Shown here piece after piece: positions 56,158 to 64,000 of a DNA stretch of 64,000 bases (position 1 is its first letter; every line of letters begins with the position of its first letter). Both the position numbers and the translations under genes were made by a program. The DNA comes from Chryseolinea soli. GTDB lineage: Bacteria; Bacteroidota; Bacteroidia; Cytophagales; Cyclobacteriaceae. Below the pieces are notes generated by a model, which was given only the letters and a program-made list of their open reading frames with translations, ran no database searches and was not told where the DNA came from. Location: NCBI RefSeq assembly GCF_003589925.1, contig NZ_CP032382.1, positions 6,138,001 through 6,202,000 of the forward strand, in the 5' to 3' direction.

Positions 56158-56165
56158 CAAAAATA
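56158..56165 (-). promoter_or_regulatory. Possible -7 element for the LptF/G-like gene
   Basis: A perfect TATTTTTG on the minus strand, about 30 bases before the ATG, but no TTG at the usual distance upstream. Confidence 0.35.
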
Positions 56166-56217
56166 AGGCCAACCTGTTAACCCATCATTATAAAACAAAA
56201 ATAATTACATCCCTCCT

Positions 56218-56634
56218 TTAACCGCCCACGGTTTTCCGGAGGGTTTCCACCAACCCATGCCAGAGGTCGTTGAGCTCTTTCTGATCGTCGAAGTCGGAGT
56301 AGTCGAAGATCTTGATGTAGACGGATTGGGTGAGGTCGTTGAATTCGAGGCGCAACTCGAAGTAGGAAGGATCTTTCTCATCGTCTTTGTTTTCGGGGAG
56401 AAATTCGAAGCGGGCGAAGTGGTTGGTACGAAAGGCAGCGAGCTTGGCTTTGTGTGCTTCGTTGTCCCAGAAGAAGGTAAAAGATTTGTCTTCGTTGTTG
56501 ATGGTCACGTCATCGGCAAACCATTCTGACAGACCGCTTGCCGTTTGAATGTAGGGATACAGCATCTTGATCGAGGCGTGGATTTCGTAATCCGCCGTGA
56601 ACAACTTTTTATTGGACATGCTGAGGGTCGCCAT
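56218..56634 (-). CDS. START-like domain protein (AHSA1/SRPBCC type)
   Basis: A 138-residue START/SRPBCC-fold protein. It opens with the typical FTADYEIHASIKMLYPYIQT and SGLSEWFADDV and ends in a C-terminal helix (LNDLWHGLVETLRKTVGG). It probably binds a hydrophobic ligand; the function is unknown. It is downstream of the tRNA-Met array. Confidence 0.85.
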   Translation of the reverse strand: MATLSMSNKKLFTADYEIHASIKMLYPYIQTASGLSEWFADDVTINNEDKSFTFFWDNEAHKAKLAAFRTNHFARFEFLPENKDDEKDPSYFELRLEFNDLTQSVYIKIFDYSDFDDQKELNDLWHGLVETLRKTVGG

Positions 56635-56807
56635 TGTAATTCTTTCGTGCGATTGAATTTAGGCCAATTTATTTAGTATGGCAAACATGATTTTGACCCA
56701 AATAAGGAACTATTGACGCAAATGACCTGTGGTGAGGGATCTGAAGGGGTATAAAAAGAGTTGGCGTTTTTCTTGTGGGGAGGTGAGCCCCGTCGCCCGG
56801 AAAAGTA

Positions 56808-56836
56808 AAGCGCTTGCATTTCTGCAAGCTCCTTGC
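56808..56836 (-). terminator. Terminator after the outermost tRNA-Met 3' half copy
   Basis: Hairpin GCTTGC / GCAAGC with loop AGAAAT, then TTTACTTTTCC on the minus strand; a diverged form of the hairpin that follows the other copies. Confidence 0.5.
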
Positions 56837-56837
56837 T

Positions 56838-56942
56838 TGTAGCGCGGGGGAGATTTGAACCCCGTCCGGCTAGGCGGATATGAATCCTGTGCTCCCAGGT
56901 AATGTCATAAAAAAAGCCCGCCATTTCTGCGAGCTCTTCTTT
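56838..56942 (-). repeat. tRNA-Met 3' half unit 1 (with palindrome and terminator)
   Basis: About 105 bp. It contains the tRNA-Met acceptor 3' strand, T-arm and anticodon loop, but the 3' anticodon stem and variable loop are replaced by a palindrome (TCCGCCTAGCCGGA on the minus strand, one mismatch from perfect). The D-arm and 5' acceptor are missing; the terminator hairpin of the next unit follows. Confidence 0.75.
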
Positions 56943-57050
56943 TGTAGCGCGGGGGAGATTTGAACCCCTGTCCGCCTAGGCGGATATGAGTCCTGTGCTC
57001 TAACAGGTAATGTCATAAAAAAAGCCCGTCATTTCTGCGAGCTCTTCTTT
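56943..57050 (-). repeat. tRNA-Met 3' half unit 2
   Basis: About 108 bp with the same organisation. The palindrome is perfect (TCCGCCTAGGCGGA); the anticodon part carries one substitution (TGAGTCC instead of TGAATCC). Confidence 0.75.
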
Positions 57051-57154
57051 TGTAGCGCGGGGGAGATTTGAACCCCCGTCCGCCTAGGCGGATATGAATC
57101 CTGTGCTCCCAGGTAATCATAAAAAAAGCCCGCCATTTCTGCGAGCTCTTCTTT
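57051..57154 (-). repeat. tRNA-Met 3' half unit 3
   Basis: About 104 bp with the same organisation and perfect palindrome, directly downstream of the intact tRNA-Met gene's terminator. Confidence 0.75.
57119..57147 (-). terminator. Terminator of tRNA-Met
   Basis: Stem AGCTCGC / GCGGGCT (one G-U pair), loop AGAAATG, followed by TTTTTTTATGA on the minus strand. The same hairpin follows the other units. Confidence 0.75.
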
Positions 57155-57156
57155 TG

Positions 57157-57230
57157 TAGCGCGGGGGAGATTTGAACCCCCGACCTCAGGGTTATGAATC
57201 CTGTGCTCTAACCAACTGAGCTACCGCGCC
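57157..57230 (-). tRNA. tRNA-Met (elongator, anticodon CAT)
   Basis: A complete 74-nt cloverleaf: acceptor GGCGCGG with CCGCGCT, D-arm TAGCTCAGTTGGTTAGAGC, anticodon arm CAGGA-TTCATAA-CCCTG, T-arm GGGGG-TTCAAAT-CTCCC, discriminator A. The anticodon stem has an A-C mismatch at 31-39. The only intact copy in a field of partial copies. Confidence 0.93.
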
Positions 57231-57286
57231 ATTTTGTTTTCAAATTCACTACCGACTTATACCTAACATGTCCTTAAATCTCTGTC

Positions 57287-57348
57287 TGAACCCCCGTCCG
57301 CCTAGGCGGATATGAATCCTGTGCTCTAACCAACTGAGCTACCGCGCC
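57287..57348 (-). repeat. tRNA-Met 5' partial copy (upstream copy 1)
   Basis: It has the full 5' acceptor, D-arm and anticodon loop of tRNA-Met, then TCCGCCTAGGCGGA in place of the 3' anticodon stem and variable loop, then CGGGGGTTC of the T-arm where similarity ends. Confidence 0.72.
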
Positions 57349-57370
57349 ATCTATTGTCGATTTACATTTT

Positions 57371-57432
57371 TGAACCCCCGTCCGCCTAGACGGATATGGA
57401 TCCTGCGCTCTAACCAACTGAGTTACCGCGCT
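57371..57432 (-). repeat. tRNA-Met 5' partial copy (upstream copy 2)
   Basis: As copy 1 but diverged: several substitutions in the acceptor and D-arm (AGCGCGGTAACTC) and in the palindrome (TCCGTCTAGGCGGA). Confidence 0.68.
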
Positions 57433-57516
57433 ATGTCTCGATTCCCAAAAAATTTGGGAGCGCAAACTTACAAGTTGTATTGAATTTTCCCAACTAAGAT
57501 GCGAAATTCTATTATT

Positions 57517-57966
57517 TCAGAGCTTCCGGTTTTGGTAGGCGGTGAAATCGGGGCGGGTTCGTTCGTAGTCGCTGAAGAGCAAGGGTGATGCGAACAGGAA
57601 GTCGGCAGTGGCGCGGTTGCAGGCGACGGGGATGTTCCAGACCACGGCGAGCCGGAGCAGGGCTTTAATGTCCTGATCGTGAGGCAATGGCTCGAGGGGA
57701 TCCCAAAAAAAGATTAACATGTCGATGCGGCCTTCGGCGATGAGGGCGCCGATCTGTTGGTCGCCGCCGAGCGGCCCGCTTTGGAGTGAAGTGACTTCGA
57801 GGCCGACGTCTGATTTTAATAATTTTCCTGTTGTGCCTGTGGCAAACACCTTGCACTTTTGCATGCTTGCTTTGTTCAATTCCGCCCACTCGACGAGTTC
57901 TCGCTTCCGGTTATCATGCGCGATGAGGGCGACGGTTTTTGTACTCATATCTAATTTAAACTTCAT
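57517..57966 (-). CDS. mgsA: Methylglyoxal synthase
   Basis: A 149-residue enzyme converting dihydroxyacetone phosphate to methylglyoxal and phosphate. Motifs: ALIAHDNRKRELVEWAELNK, ATGTTGKLL (phosphate loop), SGPLGGDQQIGALIAEGRID, FFWDPLEPLPHDQDIKALLR. The ATG at 57948 (MSTKTVAL) is an alternative start. Divergent from tex; the glycolysis genes pgi, pfkA and a sugar kinase lie further along. Confidence 0.94.
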   Translation of the reverse strand: MKFKLDMSTKTVALIAHDNRKRELVEWAELNKASMQKCKVFATGTTGKLLKSDVGLEVTSLQSGPLGGDQQIGALIAEGRIDMLIFFWDPLEPLPHDQDIKALLRLAVVWNIPVACNRATADFLFASPLLFSDYERTRPDFTAYQNRKL

Positions 57967-57981
57967 TCTAAAAATACGGTA

Positions 57982-58011
57982 TTGCAGGTTCTAAACCTTA
58001 TTCTATTTTTG
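57982..58011 (+). promoter_or_regulatory. Promoter of tex
   Basis: TTG (57982-57984), 19 bases, TATTTTTG (58004-58011): a perfect Bacteroidota-type promoter 19 bases before the ATG. Confidence 0.65.
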
Positions 58012-58030
58012 CCACCCTGTCATTAAAAAT

Positions 58031-60355
58031 ATGGACCAAGAAAATATCGCCCGTTGGGTAGAACAAATTGCCAAGGAGTTCTCCCTGCAAATCAAAAATG
58101 TGAAAGCCGTTGCCACACTGCTGCAGGAAGGATCGACCATCCCTTTCATTGCCCGCTACCGGAAGGAATTGACCGATAGTATGGATGAAGTGATGATCGC
58201 CAATGTCCGCGACCGTCTGGAGCAACTGGATGAACTCGACAAACGCCGCGAAGCCATCATCAGCTCGGTCGAGAAACAAGGTAAACTCACCGTTGAATTG
58301 ATGCAGTCCATCGTGGCGGCCGTGACCTTGGCCGAGCTCGAAGACATTTATTTGCCGTTCAAACCAAAGCGAAAAACACGCGCCAGTGTCGCCAAAGAAA
58401 AAGGACTCGAGCCGTTGGCACAAAAGATACTGGAACAAGAGAAGTTCGATCCCGAAGAATTTGCCAAGTCGTTCATTGATAGCGAAAAGGGCGTCGCCAA
58501 TTTACAGGAAGCTTTAGAAGGCGCCCGCGACATCATTGCCGAGTGGGTCAGCGAAAATCCCGAGACACGCAAACGTGTACGCGAATTGTTCTGGAGCGAA
58601 GGCACACTGGATGCTAAAGTGCTGAAAGGCAAAGAAGGTGAAGGCCAGAAATACAAGGATTACTTTGAGTGGAAAGAGCCTATCGCGCAAACACCATCGC
58701 ACCGGCTACTGGCCATGCGGCGCGGCGAAAAAGAAGGCATTCTCGCCCTCGATATTTTTCCGCCCGAAGAAATGGCCATCGGTTCCATCGAGCGTCAATT
58801 TGTGAAGAACGAGAATGCTGCCGGTGAACAGATGAAGCTGGCCATCAAAGACAGCTATAAACGACTGCTTCGCCCGTCGCTGGAAACGGAGATCCGCATG
58901 GAGTCGAAAATGAAGGCCGACGAAGAGGCCATCAAAGTTTTTGCCGACAACCTGAAAGAGCTGTTGCTGGCCGCGCCGCTGGGTCAAAAAAACGTGCTGG
59001 CACTCGATCCGGGTTTCCGCACGGGCTGTAAAGTGGTGTGCCTGGACCGCCAGGGAAAACTTTTGCATCACGATGTGATCTACCCGCACGAACCCCAACG
59101 CGAAACCGCAAGAAGCGCAGCCCTTATAAAATCGCTTTGTGACAAATATGAGATCGAAGCCGTCTCCATCGGCAACGGTACGGCCGGCCGGGAAACAGAA
59201 GCGTTTGTTAAAGGCATCGGCCTTAACAACAAGATCATCATCGTGATGGTCAACGAAAGCGGAGCCTCCGTGTATTCCGCTTCGGATGTGGCCCGTGAAG
59301 AATTCCCCGACAAGGATGTGACCGTTCGCGGCGCAGTGTCTATCGGCCGGCGTCTAATGGATCCGTTGGCCGAGTTGGTGAAGATCGACGCTAAATCGAT
59401 CGGCGTAGGTCAATACCAGCACGACGTGGACCAGACCAAACTGAAACATGGATTGGATGACACCGTGATGAGTTGCGTGAACTCCGTGGGCGTGGAAGTG
59501 AACACGGCCAGCAAAGAGCTCCTCTCCTATGTGTCGGGCCTGAGCCCTGCCCTGGCTAAGAATATCGTGGAATATCGCAACCAGAACGGGCCGTTCAAAG
59601 ACCGCGAGTCGTTGATGAAAGTGGCGCGTTTGGGTGAAAAAGCCTATGAGCAGGCTGCCGGTTTCTTACGCATCCAACAAGCCGAAAACCCCCTCGACGC
59701 CAGCTCGGTGCACCCCGAACGCTATGCCTTGGTGCAGCAAATGGCCACCGATCTGGGCTGCGGCGTGAAAGACCTCATGACCAGCGCTGCCCTGCGCAAA
59801 CAACTGGACCTCCAGAAGTATGTGTCTGAAAAAGTGGGACTTCCCACTCTGAACGACATTATAAAAGAGCTTGAAAAGCCCGGACGCGACCCGCGGAAGG
59901 AATTTGAAGTATTCAGCTTCACCGACGGCGTCAATTCCATTGGAGATCTGAAACTTGGCATGCGCCTGCCCGGCATTGTAACGAACGTAACCGCTTTCGG
60001 CGCGTTTGTCGACGTGGGCGTTCACCAGGACGGCCTGGTACACATCAGCCACCTGGCCGACAAGTTTGTGAAAGACCCCAAAGAAGTAGTCACCGTCCAG
60101 CAAAAAGTAATGGTCACCGTAGTGGAAGTGGACGTGCCCCGCAAGCGCATCGGCTTGTCCATGAAGAGCGACCCGTTCGGCCAACCGGAACCTGCTCCAA
60201 AAGCCGCGTCGCCGAAAGGCAATTCCCCGAAAGGGAAGAAATCGGGTCCTGGCCCGGACCGTGGCGGCAATGGTGGATCCCGTCCCAAGGAAAAGGAGAA
60301 AGAGCTGAGCATGGAGGAGAAGCTGGCCATGCTGGTGAGCAAGTTCAAGAAGTAA
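58031..60355 (+). CDS. tex: Tex-family S1 RNA-binding transcription accessory protein
   Basis: A 774-residue Tex protein. N-terminal Tex_N helical region (LLQEGSTIPFIARYRKELTD), a YqgF-like RNase H fold (~325-455; VLALDPGFRTGCKVVCLD), helix-hairpin-helix repeats (~490-560; VGVEVNTASKELLSYVSGLS), and an S1 domain (~645-715; GIVTNVTAFGAFVDVGVHQD). A Lys/Pro/Gly-rich tail (~718-760) precedes a final helix. Binds nucleic acids; role in transcription or RNA turnover. Confidence 0.95.
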   Translation: MDQENIARWVEQIAKEFSLQIKNVKAVATLLQEGSTIPFIARYRKELTDSMDEVMIANVRDRLEQLDELDKRREAIISSVEKQGKLTVELMQSIVAAVTLAELEDIYLPFKPKRKTRASVAKEKGLEPLAQKILEQEKFDPEEFAKSFIDSEKGVANLQEALEGARDIIAEWVSENPETRKRVRELFWSEGTLDAKVLKGKEGEGQKYKDYFEWKEPIAQTPSHRLLAMRRGEKEGILALDIFPPEEMAIGSIERQFVKNENAAGEQMKLAIKDSYKRLLRPSLETEIRMESKMKADEEAIKVFADNLKELLLAAPLGQKNVLALDPGFRTGCKVVCLDRQGKLLHHDVIYPHEPQRETARSAALIKSLCDKYEIEAVSIGNGTAGRETEAFVKGIGLNNKIIIVMVNESGASVYSASDVAREEFPDKDVTVRGAVSIGRRLMDPLAELVKIDAKSIGVGQYQHDVDQTKLKHGLDDTVMSCVNSVGVEVNTASKELLSYVSGLSPALAKNIVEYRNQNGPFKDRESLMKVARLGEKAYEQAAGFLRIQQAENPLDASSVHPERYALVQQMATDLGCGVKDLMTSAALRKQLDLQKYVSEKVGLPTLNDIIKELEKPGRDPRKEFEVFSFTDGVNSIGDLKLGMRLPGIVTNVTAFGAFVDVGVHQDGLVHISHLADKFVKDPKEVVTVQQKVMVTVVEVDVPRKRIGLSMKSDPFGQPEPAPKAASPKGNSPKGKKSGPGPDRGGNGGSRPKEKEKELSMEEKLAMLVSKFKK

Positions 60356-60404
60356 GCTCAAAAATCCTTTTAACTTCGCATACTTTATAAGAAAACCCTA
60401 GCCT

Positions 60405-62057
60405 ATGCTACCCAAACATAACCCGACTACCACTGAAGCCTGGCAAAAACTGGAGATCCAGTTCCTGACCCTGCAAGCGTCGCACATGCGCGAATTGTTT
60501 GCAGAAGACCCTCACCGGTTCGAATCCCTTCACGCCCGCTTTGAAGACATCCTCGTGGACTACTCAAAGAACCTCGTGATTGGCGAGACCCTGAAGGATC
60601 TGGTCGCGTTGGCCGACGAGGTGGAGTTGAAAGACGCCATCAACGCCATGTTCCGGGGCGAGAAGATCAATCAGACCGAAGGCCGCTCCGTGTTGCACAT
60701 TGCCCTGCGCAACCGCTCCAATAGCCCCATCGTGGTGGACGGCGAAGATGTGATGCCGGAGGTGAACCGCGTGTTGCAACAAATGAAAACCTTCTCCGGC
60801 AAGATCCTCGACGGCTCGTGGAAAGGCTATTCCGGGAAAGCCATCACCGACATTGTGAACATCGGGATCGGCGGATCGGATTTGGGGCCCTATATGGTGA
60901 CGGAAGCCTTGCGTCCGTATTGGAAAAACATCACGCCTCATTTTGTATCCAACGTAGACGGTACACACATCGCGGAAACGGTAAAAAAATTAAATCCGGA
61001 AACCACGCTTTTCATCATTGCTTCGAAAACATTTACCACCCAGGAGACCATGACCAATGCCGAATCGGCTCGTGCATGGTTCCTTGAAAAGACCGGTGGT
61101 AAAGGCGAGGTGGCCAAACACTTTGTGGCCGTGTCCACCAATGAAAAAGAGGTGACCAAGTTTGGCATTGCGCCGGAGAACATGTTTGTGTTCTGGGACT
61201 GGGTTGGTGGCCGCTATTCTTTGTGGTCGTCGATCGGGTTGTCTATTATTTGTACGATCGGTTTCGAAAACTTCGAGCAGCTTTTGGATGGCGCGCATGC
61301 CATGGACAACCACTTCAAGGACGAAGCCTTTGAAAAGAATATCCCCGTGATCCTGGCTTTGCTGGGGATCTGGCACAACAACTTCTTTGGGGCGGCTTCA
61401 GAGGCCATCCTCCCCTACGATCAATACCTGCACCGGTTTGCCGCCTATTTCCAACAAGGCAACATGGAAAGTAACGGCAAGTCGACCGACCGCGGGGGCA
61501 AGCCGGTAACGTACCAGACCGGTCCCATCATTTGGGGCGAGCCGGGTACGAACGGGCAGCATGCTTTCTACCAGCTGATCCACCAGGGCACGAAGATCAT
61601 TCCTTGTGACTTCATCGCGCCGGCCATCAGTCACAATCCGATTGGCGATCATCACGACAAACTATTGTCCAACTTCTTTGCGCAGACCGAGGCGCTCATG
61701 ATGGGCAAGACCCTCGAAGAAGTTCAGAAAGAATTGGCCGCCAATGGCATGAATAAGGAGGAAATTGCCCTCCAGGCACCGTTCCGGGTGTTTGAAGGTA
61801 ATCGTCCAACCAATTCCATCCTGTTCCGGGAGCTTACGCCGCGGACGCTGGGAAGCCTCATTGCCATGTATGAGCACAAGATCTTTTCACAAGGTGTTAT
61901 CTGGAATGTGTTCAGCTTCGACCAGTGGGGTGTGGAGCTGGGCAAGGTGTTAGCCAAGAAAATCCTTCCCGAGCTCACATCGAAAGAAGAAATCACTTCG
62001 CACGACTCTTCTACGAATGGCCTAATTAACGAATTCAAACGATTGAAGTCTGTTTGA
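60405..62057 (+). CDS. pgi: Glucose-6-phosphate isomerase
   Basis: A 550-residue enzyme interconverting glucose 6-phosphate and fructose 6-phosphate. Motifs: [52 protein letters not shown], and the C-terminal [16 protein letters not shown] (signature 2). Catalytic Glu in [17 protein letters not shown]. The length is standard. First of three consecutive glycolytic genes. Confidence 0.97.
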   Translation: MLPKHNPTTTEAWQKLEIQFLTLQASHMRELFAEDPHRFESLHARFEDILVDYSKNLVIGETLKDLVALADEVELKDAINAMFRGEKINQTEGRSVLHIALRNRSNSPIVVDGEDVMPEVNRVLQQMKTFSGKILDGSWKGYSGKAITDIVNIGIGGSDLGPYMVTEALRPYWKNITPHFVSNVDGTHIAETVKKLNPETTLFIIASKTFTTQETMTNAESARAWFLEKTGGKGEVAKHFVAVSTNEKEVTKFGIAPENMFVFWDWVGGRYSLWSSIGLSIICTIGFENFEQLLDGAHAMDNHFKDEAFEKNIPVILALLGIWHNNFFGAASEAILPYDQYLHRFAAYFQQGNMESNGKSTDRGGKPVTYQTGPIIWGEPGTNGQHAFYQLIHQGTKIIPCDFIAPAISHNPIGDHHDKLLSNFFAQTEALMMGKTLEEVQKELAANGMNKEEIALQAPFRVFEGNRPTNSILFRELTPRTLGSLIAMYEHKIFSQGVIWNVFSFDQWGVELGKVLAKKILPELTSKEEITSHDSSTNGLINEFKRLKSV

Positions 62058-62069
62058 GTAAATTCTTGA

Positions 62070-62099
62070 TTGCAAACTAAACTATGTCCATTATTTTTG
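62070..62099 (+). promoter_or_regulatory. Promoter of pfkA
   Basis: TTG (62070-62072), exactly 19 bases, TATTTTTG (62092-62099), ending 17 bases before the ATG. pfkA (and the downstream kinase) can thus be transcribed separately from pgi. Confidence 0.65.
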
Positions 62100-62116
62100 T
62101 TGGATTTTGAATCTGA

Positions 62117-63100
62117 ATGGAGAATAAAATTTCGAAAATTGGAGTGTTCACGTCGGGTGGCGATGCTCCTGGGATGAATGCAGCCATCCGTGCCGTCGTT
62201 CGGGCATGCACGTATTATGACAAGACCAGTCTCGGCATCATGCGAGGCTATGAGGGGATGATTGAAGGGGATGTGATCAAATTGGACGCACGCTCGGTCG
62301 GCAATATTCTTCAGCGCGGTGGCACGGTCCTGAAATCGGCCCGCAGCAAGGAATTCAGAACTCCGGAAGGGAGAAAGAAAGCATACGACAATATTAAGAA
62401 GCAAGGCATCGACGCTTTGATCGCCATTGGTGGCGACGGAACGTTTACGGGGCTTCATAAATTTTATGAAGAATTTGGAGTGCCCTCGATTTGTATCCCG
62501 GGCACCATCGATAACGACCTTGCCGGTACCGACTATACCATCGGCTATGACACGGCCACCAACACAGCGGTAGAGGCCATCGATCGTATTCGCGATACCG
62601 CCCTCTCCCACAACCGATTGTTCTTTATTGAAGTGATGGGTCGTCATTCCGGCTACATCGCCATCAACAGCGGTATTGCCGGTGGTGCTGCGGCGGTGAT
62701 CATCCCCGAAGAAGCCACTTCGTTTGACGAGCTTTGGGAGCTTCTGGAAGAAGGAGGTAAAACGAATAAAAAATCAAATCTTGTTGTTGTAGCAGAGGGA
62801 TCGAAAATTGGAGATGCCCACGCTTTGGCAAGACAGGTAAAAGAACGTTCGTCGTATTTTGATATAAAGGTCACTGTGCTGGGACACCTTCAGCGCGGGG
62901 GTGCGCCTACTTACTTCGACCGCGTGCTGGCGTCTCACATGGGCGTTGGTGCAGTCGAAGGCTTGCTCCAAGGCAAGAGCGATGTGATGGTGGGCGTACG
63001 CGACCGGAAGATCGTTTACAACAAATTTGACGATATCATGTCGAAGATCCACGAGATCGACGCTGAGTCGCTTCGCATCGCTAAAATTCTTTCTATATAA
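62117..63100 (+). CDS. pfkA: 6-phosphofructokinase (ATP-dependent)
   Basis: A 327-residue glycolytic enzyme making fructose 1,6-bisphosphate. Motifs: TSGGDAPGMNAAIRAVVR, GGDGTFTG (Gly rather than Asp after GGD, as in ATP-using forms), PGTIDNDLAGTDYTIGYDTA with the catalytic Asp, EVMGRHSGYIA, and LGHLQRGGAPTYFDR. Has its own promoter. 24 bases before the ROK kinase. Confidence 0.97.
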   Translation: MENKISKIGVFTSGGDAPGMNAAIRAVVRACTYYDKTSLGIMRGYEGMIEGDVIKLDARSVGNILQRGGTVLKSARSKEFRTPEGRKKAYDNIKKQGIDALIAIGGDGTFTGLHKFYEEFGVPSICIPGTIDNDLAGTDYTIGYDTATNTAVEAIDRIRDTALSHNRLFFIEVMGRHSGYIAINSGIAGGAAAVIIPEEATSFDELWELLEEGGKTNKKSNLVVVAEGSKIGDAHALARQVKERSSYFDIKVTVLGHLQRGGAPTYFDRVLASHMGVGAVEGLLQGKSDVMVGVRDRKIVYNKFDDIMSKIHEIDAESLRIAKILSI

Positions 63101-63124
63101 TTCATCACGTTTAAATCCGGCATT

Positions 63125-64000
63125 ATGAGAGAGCTAACCATCGGCATCGATATCGGGGGGACCAACACCAAGTATGGCATTGTAGACAGAGCAGGAAATG
63201 TGATTTCCCATGGCAGTATTTCCACTACGGGATACCAGGAGTTCAAAGATTATTTCAAAGGGCTTTCCGAAGCCCTTCGCAAAGAGATCGCGGCGATCCC
63301 GGGCGAACATAAAGTATTGGGTGTGGGTGTTGGTGCAGCGAATGGTAACTACTACAAGGGTACGATCGAACGTGCTACCAACCTGCCGTGGAAAGGCATT
63401 ATTCCCTTGGCCGACATGTTCCGTGAAGAATTCGATCTTCCTGCCATCATCACCAACGACGCCAACGCTGCGGCTGTGGGCGAAATGGTCTATGGTGCCG
63501 CCAAAGGCATGCGCGATTTCGTGGTGATCACCTTGGGAACCGGATTAGGCAGCGGCTTTGTAGCCAATGGCCAACTGCTGAATGGAAAACACGGCATTGC
63601 CGGGGAAGTGGGCCACACCTCTGTGAACCCCGCCGGCCGTTTCTGCAACTGCGGTAAACGCGGATGCCTGGAAACTTACGTATCGGCCACCGGCATCAAG
63701 CGCACGGTCTATAAACTCCTTGCCGATCACCTGGAGCCCAGCGAACTGCGCGGCATCAGTTTTGATAACCTGACCACGAAGATGATCACCGAGGCTGCTG
63801 TGCGCGGCGATGTGGTTGCCTTGGCGGCTTATGAATACACCGGTCGGATCCTCGGTATGAAACTGGCCGAGACTGTTGTGCACACCGATCCGGAAGCGAT
63901 CTTCTTGTTTGGCGGTTTGTCCCTGGCGGGCGATCTTATCTTCAAGCCCACCATCAAGCACATGGAGGCCAACCTGATGCCTTTGTTCAGAGGAAAAGTA
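63125..64000 (+). CDS. ROK-family sugar kinase (glucokinase-like), cut by window end
   Basis: At least 292 residues, continuing past the window. N-terminal ATP site GIDIGGTNTKYGIV, second phosphate motif TLGTGLGSGF, catalytic region TNDANAAAVGE, and the zinc-binding ROK signature EVGHTSVNP followed by CNCGKRGCLE. Likely phosphorylates glucose, feeding Pgi and PfkA, whose genes directly precede it. It starts at the ATG at 63125, 24 bases after pfkA. Confidence 0.93.
   Translation, partial: MRELTIGIDIGGTNTKYGIVDRAGNVISHGSISTTGYQEFKDYFKGLSEALRKEIAAIPGEHKVLGVGVGAANGNYYKGTIERATNLPWKGIIPLADMFREEFDLPAIITNDANAAAVGEMVYGAAKGMRDFVVITLGTGLGSGFVANGQLLNGKHGIAGEVGHTSVNPAGRFCNCGKRGCLETYVSATGIKRTVYKLLADHLEPSELRGISFDNLTTKMITEAAVRGDVVALAAYEYTGRILGMKLAETVVHTDPEAIFLFGGLSLAGDLIFKPTIKHMEANLMPLFRGKV

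Noticed and set aside
56838..57154. CRISPR-like spacing of repeats at the tRNA-Met locus
   Set aside because: Units are ~105 bp, nearly identical throughout (no unique spacers), and made of tRNA and terminator sequence; there are no cas genes.

Overview
The window looks like chromosomal DNA of a Bacteroidota species, most likely from the Cytophagales (Chryseolinea/Ohtaekwangia-like). This is inferred from gene content, not from a database search. The signs are a short primary sigma factor without region 1.1, several promoters of the Bacteroidota type (TTG, 19-21 bases, TAnnTTTG), a TonB-dependent receptor paired with a DUF4249 lipoprotein, many lipoproteins, TAT-signal Gfo/Idh/MocA oxidoreductases, ThuA-like proteins, a PVC-type CxxCH protein, DUF349 and YqgE proteins, and a bacillithiol-type deacetylase.

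Layout. (1) 0-7.2 kb: a secreted haem protein converges on a minus-strand operon of three genes: a membrane-inserted amidohydrolase, an HNH/AAA-ATPase fusion, and a separate HNH nuclease. The last two genes overlap as TAATG. They resemble the PtuA/PtuB (Septu or retron-effector) pair, but there is no reverse transcriptase, and the amidohydrolase partner is unfamiliar to me. This is the best candidate for an undescribed (probably defence) system. (2) 7.4-20.8 kb: accessory metabolism and regulation: amidohydrolase lipoprotein, two AraC regulators, a short-chain dehydrogenase, an FtsX-type permease, an MFS exporter, a Gfo/Idh oxidoreductase, a DUF4239-like membrane protein, a TonB-domain protein and DinB. 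(3) 20.9-23.6 kb: an IS1182-family transposase with a frameshifted 5' end beside a GC-rich alpha/beta hydrolase that looks foreign. (4) 23.6-33 kb: carbohydrate-related genes (two ThuA-like proteins, two Gfo/Idh oxidoreductases, polysaccharide deacetylase, phosphotriesterase-like hydrolase) and small membrane proteins. (5) 33-45.4 kb: lipoproteins, a TonB receptor/DUF4249 pair, universal stress protein, 2Fe-2S protein and ferritin, then a 1.8-kb segment bounded by direct repeats of the 3' end of tRNA-Thr plus its terminator. (6) 45.7-64 kb: mostly housekeeping: DUF349, YqgE, pdxH, bshB1, trxB, rpoD, pnp, rpsO, an LptF/G permease, a START-like protein, mgsA, tex, pgi, pfkA and a ROK sugar kinase cut by the window end.

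Two tRNA loci, Thr at 45.5 kb and elongator Met at 57.2 kb, are surrounded by partial tRNA copies. In both cases partial copies carry a short palindrome of the form TCCGCC..GGCGGA inside the tRNA body. At the Met locus three tandem units of about 105 bp, each a tRNA 3' half plus a terminator, lie downstream of the intact gene, and two 5'-side copies lie upstream.

How the genes work together: the right end encodes upper glycolysis (glucokinase-like ROK protein, Pgi, PfkA) with the methylglyoxal bypass (MgsA) nearby. rpsO-pnp keeps the widespread bacterial order. PdxH, BshB1 and TrxB are cofactor and redox genes. The 24-29 kb block is probably involved in sugar oxidation and uptake.
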